Part shown: positions 1 through 4,670 of the stretch, in pieces
Position numbering within the stretch: position 1 is the first letter of the stretch
Layout: the number at the start of each line of letters is the position of its first letter
Origin: JAABRU01 sp050180235
GTDB taxonomy: Bacteria; Desulfobacterota; Desulfobacteria; Desulfobacterales; Desulfococcaceae
NCBI GenBank assembly: GCA_050180235.1
Contig: JBFXEJ010000188.1
Span: 1-5,590 of the forward strand
DNA length: 5,590 nucleotides
Direction of reading: 5' to 3'
Program-made: the position numbers and the translations under genes
The notes under the pieces: model-generated
Seen by the model: the letters and a program-made list of their open reading frames with translations, nothing else
Told to the model about the DNA's origin: nothing
Databases searched by the model: none

Positions 1-447
1 GCGATCTGCTGAAACTCCGGCATATTTCTGCCACAGACGATACGCCTCGTAATCATCAAGAAATTTGGAATCCCACAATTCCTTTTTTTTCAGGCCGTAA
101 CCTTCGGTCAGAAGTTCCCATGCAAATTCTATGGCCTTTTCCTTGAAATAATCCCCAAAGGAAAAATTGCCCAGCATTTCAAAAAAAGTGTGATGCCGGG
201 CTGTGTATCCCACATTTTCCAGATCATTGTGTTTTCCGCCCGCGCGCACGCATTTCTGGGAAGTCGCGGCGCGTACATAATCGCGTTTTTCCTCTCCCAG
301 AAAGGTGCGCTTGAACTGCACCATGCCCGCGTTGGTGAACAGCAGCGTGGGATCGTCCTGGGGAACCAGAGAGGAACTGCGTACAACCTGATGATCGTAT
401 TTTTTAAAATAATCCAAAAACTGTCTGCGTATATCGTTGCCTGTCAT
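1..447 (-). CDS. alaS: Alanine--tRNA ligase, N-terminal 149 codons (gene continues beyond the window)
   Basis: Alanyl-tRNA synthetase, a cytoplasmic class II enzyme, activates alanine with ATP and charges tRNA-Ala. The visible part opens with MTGNDIRRQFLDYF, the usual AlaS start. Class II motif 1 follows around residues 34-50 (PTLLFTNAGMVQFK), then motif 2 and its loop at 59-98 (SQKCVRAGGKHNDLENVGY and HHTFFEMLGNFSFGDYF), which bind ATP and the acceptor end. The rest of the catalytic domain, the editing domain and the C-terminal domain lie outside the window; full-length AlaS is usually about 870-880 residues. The ATG start is set by family alignment and by a GGAG ribosome site at 453-456, five bases upstream. 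Its own promoter is not obvious, and a strong hairpin (498-530) lies about 50 bases upstream of the start. Residues 126-133 (DSKFLDDY) differ from the usual VTVY-type strand. Identification is certain; the 3' part is simply not present here. Confidence 0.97.
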   Translation of the reverse strand, partial: MTGNDIRRQFLDYFKKYDHQVVRSSSLVPQDDPTLLFTNAGMVQFKRTFLGEEKRDYVRAATSQKCVRAGGKHNDLENVGYTARHHTFFEMLGNFSFGDYFKEKAIEFAWELLTEGYGLKKKELWDSKFLDDYEAYRLWQKYAGVSADR

Positions 448-472
448 GCTTTCTCCATTTGCAGTATGCTGT

Positions 473-486
473 CAGATTTGAATCTG
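473..486. promoter_or_regulatory. Small palindrome upstream of alaS
   Basis: CAGATT-TG-AATCTG has perfect 6-bp arms, 26 bases upstream of the alaS start codon. The corresponding place in the second repeat copy (706-719) has lost the symmetry. It could be an operator or chance; no known regulator is matched. Confidence 0.25.
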
Positions 487-497
487 CGGCTTATAAA

Positions 498-530
498 AAA
501 AACCGGATTTTTCCAAAAAATCCGGTTTTT
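498..530. terminator. Perfect 15-bp hairpin, candidate bidirectional intrinsic terminator, copy 1
   Basis: Arms AAAAACCGGATTTTT (498-512) and AAAAATCCGGTTTTT (516-530) are exact reverse complements around a 3-base loop. Each strand reads A-run, CCGG-containing stem, T-run, so the structure could terminate transcription from either direction. The GC core is short, so efficiency is uncertain. On the minus strand it lies upstream of alaS, where it would be part of the leader if the alaS promoter is further upstream. Confidence 0.6.
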
Positions 531-703
531 CTGTGCAGTTGAACTCATAAAATCAAAATCGGCAGTACAATAGGCTTTGGGATGATGATTCCGGAAACAG
601 GGCAGACCGGGGATTGCATTGCAGTCATTGTCTGATGAGCAGAATCCCGGAATGTTTTTCCGGAGGCCAGGGATCAATGCCATTGATTTATGCGGAGTAC
701 TCT

Positions 704-800
704 GTCAGTTTTTAATCTGTGCGTTGCAAAAACCGGATTTTTCCAAAAAATCCGGTTTTTTTGTACATTTCAGATCATAAAATCAAAGTTGACAAAGCAG
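704..800. repeat. Intergenic repeat, copy 2 (recA-proximal)
   Basis: Second copy of the repeat at 471-570, in the same orientation and centred on the identical hairpin 728-760. About 130 bases of non-repeated sequence (571-703) separate the two copies. Sequence identity fades beyond about 787. Confidence 0.7.
728..760. terminator. Perfect 15-bp hairpin, candidate recA terminator, copy 2
   Basis: Identical base for base to 498-530: arms 728-742 and 746-760 with a 3-base loop. On the minus strand it lies about 200 bases beyond the recA stop and is the first strong T-tailed stem met by recA transcripts, so it is the best candidate for the recA terminator. Symmetry means it could also stop transcription on the plus strand. 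Confidence 0.6.
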
Positions 801-869
801 GCGTCCCAAATTTCCTGTTTGACACTCCTGTGGTGATTTATTAAAATAAATATACCTGTTAAGTTCACG

Positions 870-890
870 GCACAAGCTGGAAGCTTATGC
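870..890. repeat. REP-like imperfect palindrome
   Basis: GCACAAGCT (870-878), spacer GGA, AGCTTATGC (882-890): nine-base arms with one mismatch, in noncoding DNA downstream of recA. It resembles short palindromic repeats scattered between genes, but no second copy is present in this window. Confidence 0.4.
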
Positions 891-961
891 TACTTTTGTG
901 GTATATTCTTTTCTGGAAATCGCCTATGCTGCACGCATCAATGGCATTGGGTAAGGGATTT

Positions 962-2005
962 TTATTCGCTTTCTTCCGGCACAGGTTCATCCGGCGAAAC
1001 CGATGGTGCTTTGGAAATGCCCATATTGCTTCTGACTTTCTGCAAAGCCTCATTGTGGATTTCCGGTTTGTCTGCGAAATATTTTTTCACATTTTCCCGT
1101 CCCTGACCAATGCGCTCGCCTTTGTAGGAATACCATGATCCGCTTTTTTCAATCACGCCGGTTTCCACACCCATATCCAGCAGATCTCCGACACGGGAAA
1201 TGCCCTCGCCGTAAGTGATGTCAAACTCAGCCTCTTTGAAGGGAGCAGCCATTTTGTTTTTGACCACCCGCACTTTGGTGCGGTTGCCGATGAGTTCCTG
1301 ACCGTCCTTGATGGAAGAGGTTCGCCGAATGTCCAGACGCACGGAAGAATAGAATTTCAGGGCATTGCCGCCCGTGGTGGTTTCCGGATTGCCAAACACA
1401 ATGCCGATTTTCATGCGGATCTGGTTGATGAAGATCACGGAAGTCATGGTTTTGCCAATGGTTCCGGTCAGTTTCCGCAATGCCTGGGACATAAGCCGGG
1501 CCTGCAGTCCCATATGCGCATCTCCCATTTCCCCCTCAATTTCCGCACGGGGAACCAGAGCCGCGACCGAGTCAATGACCAGCACATCAATCCCGCCGCT
1601 GCGAACCAGCATGTCTGCGATTTCCAAAGCCTGTTCACCGGTATCTGGCTGGGCCACAAGCAGGTCATCACAGTTTACCCCCAGTCTTTTGGCATAGGAC
1701 GTGTCCAGCGCGTGTTCTGCGTCAATAAAAGCGGCAATGCCGCCCTGTTTCTGGGCTTCTGCCACAGCATGAAGAGCCAGAGTGGTTTTGCCGGATGATT
1801 CCGGGCCAAAGATTTCAATTACGCGTCCTCTGGGATAGCCCCCAATTCCCAATGCGCGATCCAGCGCAAGGGAGCCGGAAGGAATAACAGGAACTTCAAT
1901 CACTTCCCTGCTTCCGAGTTTCATAATGGAACCTTTGCCGAACTGCCGCTCGATTTGGGACATAGCACTGTCAACGGCCTTCTGCCGTTCTGCTGAAACA
2001 CTCAT
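962..2005 (-). CDS. recA: Recombinase RecA
   Basis: RecA forms a filament on single-stranded DNA, drives ATP-dependent homologous pairing and strand exchange, and triggers LexA self-cleavage in SOS-proficient bacteria. The protein has 347 residues, the usual size. Walker A is GPESSGKTT at 67-75, the catalytic glutamate E97 lies in FIDAEHALD, Walker B ends at D145 (VLVIDS), and loop L2 with the FINQIRMKIG and GNPETTTGGNALKF signatures is intact. The C-terminal domain ends in the typical acidic tail (DEPVPEESE). The ATG at 2005 is chosen over an in-frame ATG at 2038 because it begins the conserved MSVSAERQKAVDSAM segment and has a perfect AAGGAGG site (2011-2017). The gene lies downstream of the HEPN gene, same strand, with a 110-base gap. 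No CTGT-N8-ACAG, GAACN4GTTC or GTTCN7GTTC box is visible upstream, so SOS control cannot be read from the sequence. It looks complete and functional. Confidence 0.99.
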   Translation of the reverse strand: MSVSAERQKAVDSAMSQIERQFGKGSIMKLGSREVIEVPVIPSGSLALDRALGIGGYPRGRVIEIFGPESSGKTTLALHAVAEAQKQGGIAAFIDAEHALDTSYAKRLGVNCDDLLVAQPDTGEQALEIADMLVRSGGIDVLVIDSVAALVPRAEIEGEMGDAHMGLQARLMSQALRKLTGTIGKTMTSVIFINQIRMKIGIVFGNPETTTGGNALKFYSSVRLDIRRTSSIKDGQELIGNRTKVRVVKNKMAAPFKEAEFDITYGEGISRVGDLLDMGVETGVIEKSGSWYSYKGERIGQGRENVKKYFADKPEIHNEALQKVRSNMGISKAPSVSPDEPVPEESE

Positions 2006-2010
2006 ACGAT

Positions 2011-2017
2011 CCTCCTT
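2011..2017 (-). promoter_or_regulatory. recA ribosome binding site
   Basis: AAGGAGG on the minus strand, five bases upstream of the ATG at 2005. This decides the start against the upstream in-frame ATG at 2038, which has no comparable site. Confidence 0.9.
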
Positions 2018-2036
2018 GAATATATCAATCTGTTTC

Positions 2037-2073
2037 ATAATAGAATATTATGCTTGGGTTAAAGATAAGCCAG
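2037..2073 (-). promoter_or_regulatory. Possible recA promoter (weak)
   Basis: Two overlapping -10-like boxes lie here on the minus strand: TATTAT (2037-2042) and TAATAT (2045-2050). TAATAT has a poor -35 match, CTGGCT (2068-2073), at a 17-base spacing. A promoter is expected here if recA is transcribed alone, but none of these is close to consensus. Confidence 0.25.
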
Positions 2074-2118
2074 ATGAGGCACGGAGCGATAGCCGGGTGC
2101 ATACACCTCTCTGGGTTA
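2055..2118. repeat. 7-base direct repeats flanking a ~50-base hairpin-prone segment
   Basis: TGGGTTA occurs at 2055-2061 and 2112-2118 in the same orientation. The right copy contains the HEPN stop codon (2116-2118). The 50 bases between are more GC-rich than the adjoining HEPN gene and contain complementary pieces such as GCAC (2079-2082) with GTGC (2097-2100), and GGTG with CACC around CATA. This could be a small inserted element with target-site duplication, a REP-like unit, or a junction scar of the module. A 7-base repeat could also be chance. Confidence 0.35.
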
Positions 2119-2574
2119 GAAATTATTAACAACAGCTTCAACAAGTTGAATTATAAGTTCTGAAATATTGCTGTGTTCATTTTTGATTCTGTCTGCAACG
2201 ATTTCCAGTTTATCCCTGTCAATTAAAAATCCGTAAATTTTTGTCGCCACATGACGAAATGCCATTAACTCCAAAATGGCATTTAATGTTGACTGTCTGG
2301 CTGTTATATTAAATTTTTTAACCAGATCGTTAAAATTTTTCACAGTTTCTTTATGGGAGAATGCACCAGACGTAACAGGAATCTTCAAATACTTTGTCAA
2401 TCTCAGAATGAGATGTTCCACTGCATTGTAATAACCAAAGCACTCATATGTCAGAGCAGAAATTTTTATAAGTGTGTCCACCTCTGATAAGGATATATAG
2501 TTAATACGTTCATATACTTTATGTAAATTTTCCAAACCGAATTTTACTTCTTTTTCCAAATCAGTTCTGCTCAT
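2116..2574 (-). CDS. HEPN/HepT-like protein, putative toxin of an MNT-HEPN module
   Basis: A small helical protein of 152 residues resembling the HepT-like partners of minimal nucleotidyltransferases. In such pairs the HEPN protein is usually an RNase toxin and the MNT antitoxin inactivates it by AMPylating a tyrosine near the active site. Family-like features are an acidic N-terminal helix, ECFGYYNAVEHLILRL at 44-59, SH at 73-74, and ELMAFRHVATKIYGF at 102-116. The expected R-x4-H-x-Y motif reads R107-HVAT-K112-I-Y114, so the usual catalytic histidine is a lysine while arginine and tyrosine remain. The gene overlaps the MNT gene by 14 bases, implying translational coupling. The start is ambiguous: this ATG has GAGGG (2586-2590) 11 bases upstream, whereas an in-frame TTG at 2580 lies only 5 bases from it and would add two residues. 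Base composition is strikingly AT-rich compared with recA. Family assignment is fairly secure; RNase activity is doubtful. Confidence 0.8.
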   Translation of the reverse strand: MSRTDLEKEVKFGLENLHKVYERINYISLSEVDTLIKISALTYECFGYYNAVEHLILRLTKYLKIPVTSGAFSHKETVKNFNDLVKKFNITARQSTLNAILELMAFRHVATKIYGFLIDRDKLEIVADRIKNEHSNISELIIQLVEAVVNNF

Positions 2575-2953
2575 AAACAATTTTTCCCTCTTTTAAAATT
2601 TGTTCCCGGAAATAACCAAAAGTACTTTTGAAATCTGTTATGCTGACAGAATGTTCTGAAGCCATCATACATTCTGCCAATGCCATAAAAAAACTGTCAT
2701 TTCTGAGTCCTTCCACACATATGTCTATGTCAGATTCTTCCCTGCAATCGCCACGCGCCACAGAACCGTATAACAATATTCTGCTTACACCGTATTTTTT
2801 CAGAATACGCAATACTTCATTCAGATCATCCTGCATTGGTTGGGACAGATATTCGGTGGCATTCTTATCTGGATAAGTTGGAATATCCAATTCTTCCATC
2901 GGCCTGTAAAACTTGCCCTGCTTTGCATCTGTAAAATCATATTCTTCTTTCAT
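2561..2953 (-). CDS. Minimal nucleotidyltransferase (MntA-like antitoxin) with an antitoxin-like N-terminal extension
   Basis: A 130-residue protein of the DNA polymerase beta superfamily, expected to transfer AMP from ATP to its HEPN partner and neutralise it. The core is LLYGSVARGD at 60-69 and SDIDI at 74-78. The metal ligands are D75 and D77, with D107 (SITDF) as likely third aspartate, followed by a typical end (LKEGKIVYEQ). Residues 1-30 are unusual: MKEEYDFTDAKQGKFYRP plus IPTYPD resembles the lead-in of short CopG/RHH-type antitoxins rather than an MNT protein. The start at 2953 has AAAGG (2962-2966) eight bases upstream and retains this conserved-looking segment; a start at M19 would remove it. 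The gene precedes and overlaps the HEPN gene and lies 88 bases after hipA, with no clear terminator between them. The nucleotidyltransferase call is strong; the antitoxin role comes from gene pairing. Confidence 0.88.
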   Translation of the reverse strand: MKEEYDFTDAKQGKFYRPMEELDIPTYPDKNATEYLSQPMQDDLNEVLRILKKYGVSRILLYGSVARGDCREESDIDICVEGLRNDSFFMALAECMMASEHSVSITDFKSTFGYFREQILKEGKIVYEQN

Positions 2954-2967
2954 TTCGGGTGCCTTTC

Positions 2968-2996
2968 ATAATATGTCTGTTTTTCTTTTTTGTTGC
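2968..2996 (-). promoter_or_regulatory. Possible promoter of the MNT-HEPN module
   Basis: On the minus strand TATTAT (2968-2973) lies 17 bases downstream of GCAACA (2991-2996). The -10 matches five of six consensus bases and the -35 only three of six. It lies close to the MNT start, leaving a very short leader. Read-through from hipBA is an alternative, since the 88-base gap shows no GC-rich terminator. Confidence 0.25.
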
Positions 2997-3041
2997 TCTT
3001 TAAACTGTGATTACCAAAACCCACTTATATTTGTTCCAGCT

Positions 3042-4271
3042 TTAAAAAAACGCGGCATTTTTTGCTATGATTTCACAGATTCCCTCAATCACCTTTTTGC
3101 CCCCGTACTGGGGAACAGACTGCCCTGCAAGTTTTGCAGATTCCTTTTTCACTTTTTCCGCCATCTTCCCGGCAGTGGAAAACAGAAATCCGGTTTTCAC
3201 ATCAATTGCTTCTGCGAAACGCTCCCAATGACGCATCTGAAGAAATCTGAAACGGTTCTCCCCTCCGATCTTCATGGACATTCGGGGAAGCAGATCCGGA
3301 TACACAAGGGTTGAAATCAGATCATAAAACGGAGCAAGATATACCTTTCTGCCATGAAACAGAAGGGAAATGTTTTTGGCATGGGCATCTGCATTGCCGA
3401 TAAGAAAGTTGAAAATCACCCATTCCATCAGCCTTTTTCTGTCAATGAGCGGCTGTGCGCTGTTTTTCCGAATCAGATCAAAGCAGTCTGCCAGTCCCGG
3501 CCCTCCCTCACTCTGGTATTTCTGATGGGAGAGCAGACCCATTGCCTGACAGAAATCCTCCTGATGCATCCGGGAAACGCTTCCATCCTGATTTCTTATC
3601 CTGTCATAACGCTCAATGATGTAAATTGCATTCCTGGTTCCTTTTCGGATGAATACAGGCGGAACAGACAGACCCGCAGCCTTTGCCAGCATCATGCAGA
3701 ATGCCTCATTTTGAACCATATCCTCAAAATACCGGTTCTGAGGTTTGACAATATGGGAACTTGGTTTATTTCCCGATGAAAGAAAAAAACTGTTTTCTTT
3801 CATGAAAACCGGCAGCTTATCCTGCGCTCCGGCAAGGGAAAGCCGCAGTTCCTTACGGCTGACCAGAAGCGGGGGCCGGGGTTCCAAAGCAGTCATTTCA
3901 TCCAGTTCTTCAGGGGAAAGAGGAATATAACGGCCTTTGGCATCCGGCCGGATTCCCTCCGGCAGCACAGAAACCGCGCCCGCGCATTCCTCACCGATTT
4001 TTTCCAGAAGTGCCATATCATTTTTTTTGGAAACCTGAACAATTCCCGCTATCATATCCCGGATATGGCCTTCGGGCAGCAGATTGGAAAAAAAAGGACG
4101 TGCCGCATCCGGATCAAAAGCCCTGTCCTGAAGCGGAAGGGACAGGGAAAGCGGATGGGAATCCGGCATGTTCAGATAATCTGCACTGTACTGAAAAACA
4201 AACCGCTGTTTTTCATCCTGCCACAATCGTCCGGCCCGTGTGTCATTTATAAACACTGCAAGCGGTTTCAT
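3042..4271 (-). CDS. hipA: HipA-type Ser/Thr kinase toxin
   Basis: HipA toxins are protein kinases; E. coli HipA phosphorylates glutamyl-tRNA synthetase and causes growth arrest and persistence. This copy has 409 residues, close to the roughly 440 of E. coli HipA. The N-terminal subdomain (about 1-105) includes the SNLLPEGHIRD segment. The kinase region has the glycine-rich loop LSLAGAQDK at 144-152, where S145 corresponds to the E. coli autophosphorylated serine. Other features are the ATP lysine K176 in HIVKP, FLIGNADAHAKN at 289-300 with catalytic D295 and N300, and YDL at 316-318 with metal-binding D317. All key residues are present, so it should be active. The ATG overlaps the hipB stop by four bases (ATGA), indicating coupled translation; its own ribosome site is weak. 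The target substrate cannot be read from the sequence. Confidence 0.95.
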   Translation of the reverse strand: MKPLAVFINDTRAGRLWQDEKQRFVFQYSADYLNMPDSHPLSLSLPLQDRAFDPDAARPFFSNLLPEGHIRDMIAGIVQVSKKNDMALLEKIGEECAGAVSVLPEGIRPDAKGRYIPLSPEELDEMTALEPRPPLLVSRKELRLSLAGAQDKLPVFMKENSFFLSSGNKPSSHIVKPQNRYFEDMVQNEAFCMMLAKAAGLSVPPVFIRKGTRNAIYIIERYDRIRNQDGSVSRMHQEDFCQAMGLLSHQKYQSEGGPGLADCFDLIRKNSAQPLIDRKRLMEWVIFNFLIGNADAHAKNISLLFHGRKVYLAPFYDLISTLVYPDLLPRMSMKIGGENRFRFLQMRHWERFAEAIDVKTGFLFSTAGKMAEKVKKESAKLAGQSVPQYGGKKVIEGICEIIAKNAAFF

Positions 4272-4477
4272 CTTTCCGATCTGTCTGTTATGCTCAGTTC
4301 AAATCCGAATGCCTCGATTACATGCAGCACTCTGCCGATCTGAAGGGTGGCTTTGCCGTTTTCCAGTTCAGACAGAAAGCGCACCCCCACATTGCACATG
4401 CCTGCGGCCTCTGCCTGTGTGAATCCCCAGATTTTCCGTTTTTTCCGGATGATGTTTCCAATTTCCCTTATATCCAT
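4268..4477 (-). CDS. hipB: HipB-type XRE-family antitoxin and autorepressor
   Basis: A 69-residue single-domain helix-turn-helix protein that binds the HipA kinase and represses its own operon. The XRE fold covers about residues 5-60: IGNIIRKKRKIWGFTQAEAA, then the recognition segment around VGVRFLSELENGKATLQIG, a HipB hallmark. The first helix-turn-helix parts (GFTQAEAAGMCNV) are clear, and the C-terminal FELSITDRSER is short, as in compact HipB proteins. It precedes hipA with a four-base overlap, the canonical hipBA order. The ATG at 4477 is the only plausible start in frame; no good Shine-Dalgarno sequence precedes it, so antitoxin translation may be inefficient or leader-dependent. Two matching palindromes upstream (4495-4508, 4545-4558) are the likely binding sites. 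Confidence 0.93.
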   Translation of the reverse strand: MDIREIGNIIRKKRKIWGFTQAEAAGMCNVGVRFLSELENGKATLQIGRVLHVIEAFGFELSITDRSER

Positions 4478-4494
4478 AATGTATTCTGCTGATA

Positions 4495-4508
4495 TTCCCG
4501 TTCGGGAA
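4495..4508. promoter_or_regulatory. HipB operator 1 (promoter-distal)
   Basis: TTCCCG-TT-CGGGAA is a perfect palindrome with 6-bp arms located 18 bases upstream of the hipB start codon. It matches the adjacent operator 2 and is the size expected for an XRE dimer. It differs in sequence from the E. coli hip operators (TATCC-N8-GGATA) but has the same style of symmetry and placement. Confidence 0.7.
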
Positions 4509-4544
4509 AAAATTGCGGATTTTGCGTGTAAAATGTCTGTTTTT

Positions 4545-4558
4545 TTACCGAACGGGAA
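4545..4558. promoter_or_regulatory. HipB operator 2 (over the predicted start site)
   Basis: TTACCG-AA-CGGGAA is the same palindrome with one mismatch, in the opposite orientation to operator 1. It lies immediately downstream of the -10 box at 4560-4565 and covers the predicted transcription start near 4553, so a bound repressor would block initiation. The centres of the two operators are exactly 50 bases apart. Confidence 0.7.
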
Positions 4559-4559
4559 T

Positions 4560-4588
4560 ATTGTATATCCGCATTTCTGCTCTGTCAG
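4560..4588 (-). promoter_or_regulatory. hipBA promoter
   Basis: On the minus strand CTGACA (-35, 4583-4588; five of six consensus) and TACAAT (-10, 4560-4565; five of six) are separated by exactly 17 bases. This is the best sigma-70-type promoter in the window. Transcription would begin near 4553 and give a leader of about 75 bases before the hipB ATG. The thpR stop lies about 190 bases upstream, so hipBA need not depend on thpR transcription. Confidence 0.7.
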
Positions 4589-4640
4589 GAACTGGGGAAT
4601 ATATTATTTTCCTTAACTTTTGTCCTTTATGAACAGCAGA

Positions 4641-4670
4641 TGCAGAAAACCGCTCCGCTTAATTTCTGCA
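4641..4670. repeat. 8-bp inverted repeat between thpR and hipB
   Basis: TGCAGAAA (4641-4648) and TTTCTGCA (4663-4670) are exact reverse complements around a 14-base loop. No T-run follows on either strand, so it is a poor terminator candidate; it could be an operator or transcript structure. The remaining gap up to the thpR stop is AT-rich, with only a weak 5-bp stem (4750-4762) that might help end thpR transcripts. Confidence 0.35.

Larger units (their letters stand above)
471..570. repeat. Intergenic repeat, copy 1 (alaS-proximal)
   Basis: This segment aligns with 704-800. Both begin GTCAG, share AATCTG, then the identical 33-base hairpin (498-530 and 728-760, offset 230), then TCATAAAATCAAA at 545-557 and 775-787, also offset 230. 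A 3-base length difference lies on the left side of the hairpin. The flanks have drifted while the hairpin is perfectly conserved. It could be a small non-autonomous element or a duplicated terminator region. Confidence 0.7.
448..961. other. Noncoding region between recA and alaS, rich in repeats and hairpins
   Basis: These 514 bases hold no credible gene. The longest open frame (444-683, minus) translates straight through hairpin 498-530, has low-complexity composition and no recognisable domain, so I treat it as spurious. The region contains two copies of a degenerate ~100-base repeat, each with an identical 33-base hairpin, plus small palindromes at 473-486, 673-687 and 870-890. In many bacteria recX lies between recA and alaS; no RecX-like frame is seen here. 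Confidence 0.7.
4492..4561. repeat. Long inverted repeat enclosing the hipBA operator region
   Basis: ATATTCCCGTTCGG (4492-4505) is the exact reverse complement of 4548-4561. With one mismatch the arms continue through A6 (4507-4512) and T6 (4541-4546), giving 21-base arms around a 28-base AT-rich centre. Each arm carries one palindromic operator, so the whole is a symmetric pair of protein sites and could also extrude as a cruciform. Confidence 0.85.

Noticed and set aside
190..573. 127-codon plus-strand open frame over alaS
   Set aside because: It is mostly the antisense of the clearly conserved alaS coding sequence and runs into the repeat; no recognisable protein features.
444..683. 79-codon minus-strand open frame between recA and alaS
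   Set aside because: It translates through the repeat hairpin 498-530, overlaps the alaS start, has no domain or ribosome site, and looks like a frame arising from repeat DNA.
789..794. TTGACA on the plus strand as a promoter -35 box
   Set aside because: No acceptable -10 box follows at 16-18 bases and no plus-strand gene lies downstream.
471..800. Two spaced repeats as a possible CRISPR array
   Set aside because: Only two units, with diverged flanks, a 230-base period, a hairpin core longer than its loop and no cas genes.
836..851. AT-only palindrome ATTTATT-AA-AATAAAT
   Set aside because: Pure A/T symmetry in AT-rich noncoding DNA is expected often by chance and has no supporting context.
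2006..2038. Upstream in-frame ATG that would extend RecA by 11 residues
   Set aside because: RecA families begin at the MSVSAERQKA position, and the perfect AAGGAGG site serves the ATG at 2005.
2006..2115. SOS (LexA) box upstream of recA
   Set aside because: Scanning both strands for CTGT-N8-ACAG, GAACN4GTTC and GTTCN7GTTC gave no match; a lineage-specific box cannot be excluded.
3354..3779. 141-codon plus-strand open frame over hipA
   Set aside because: It is antisense to hipA, whose kinase motifs run through the same bases; no family resemblance on the plus strand.
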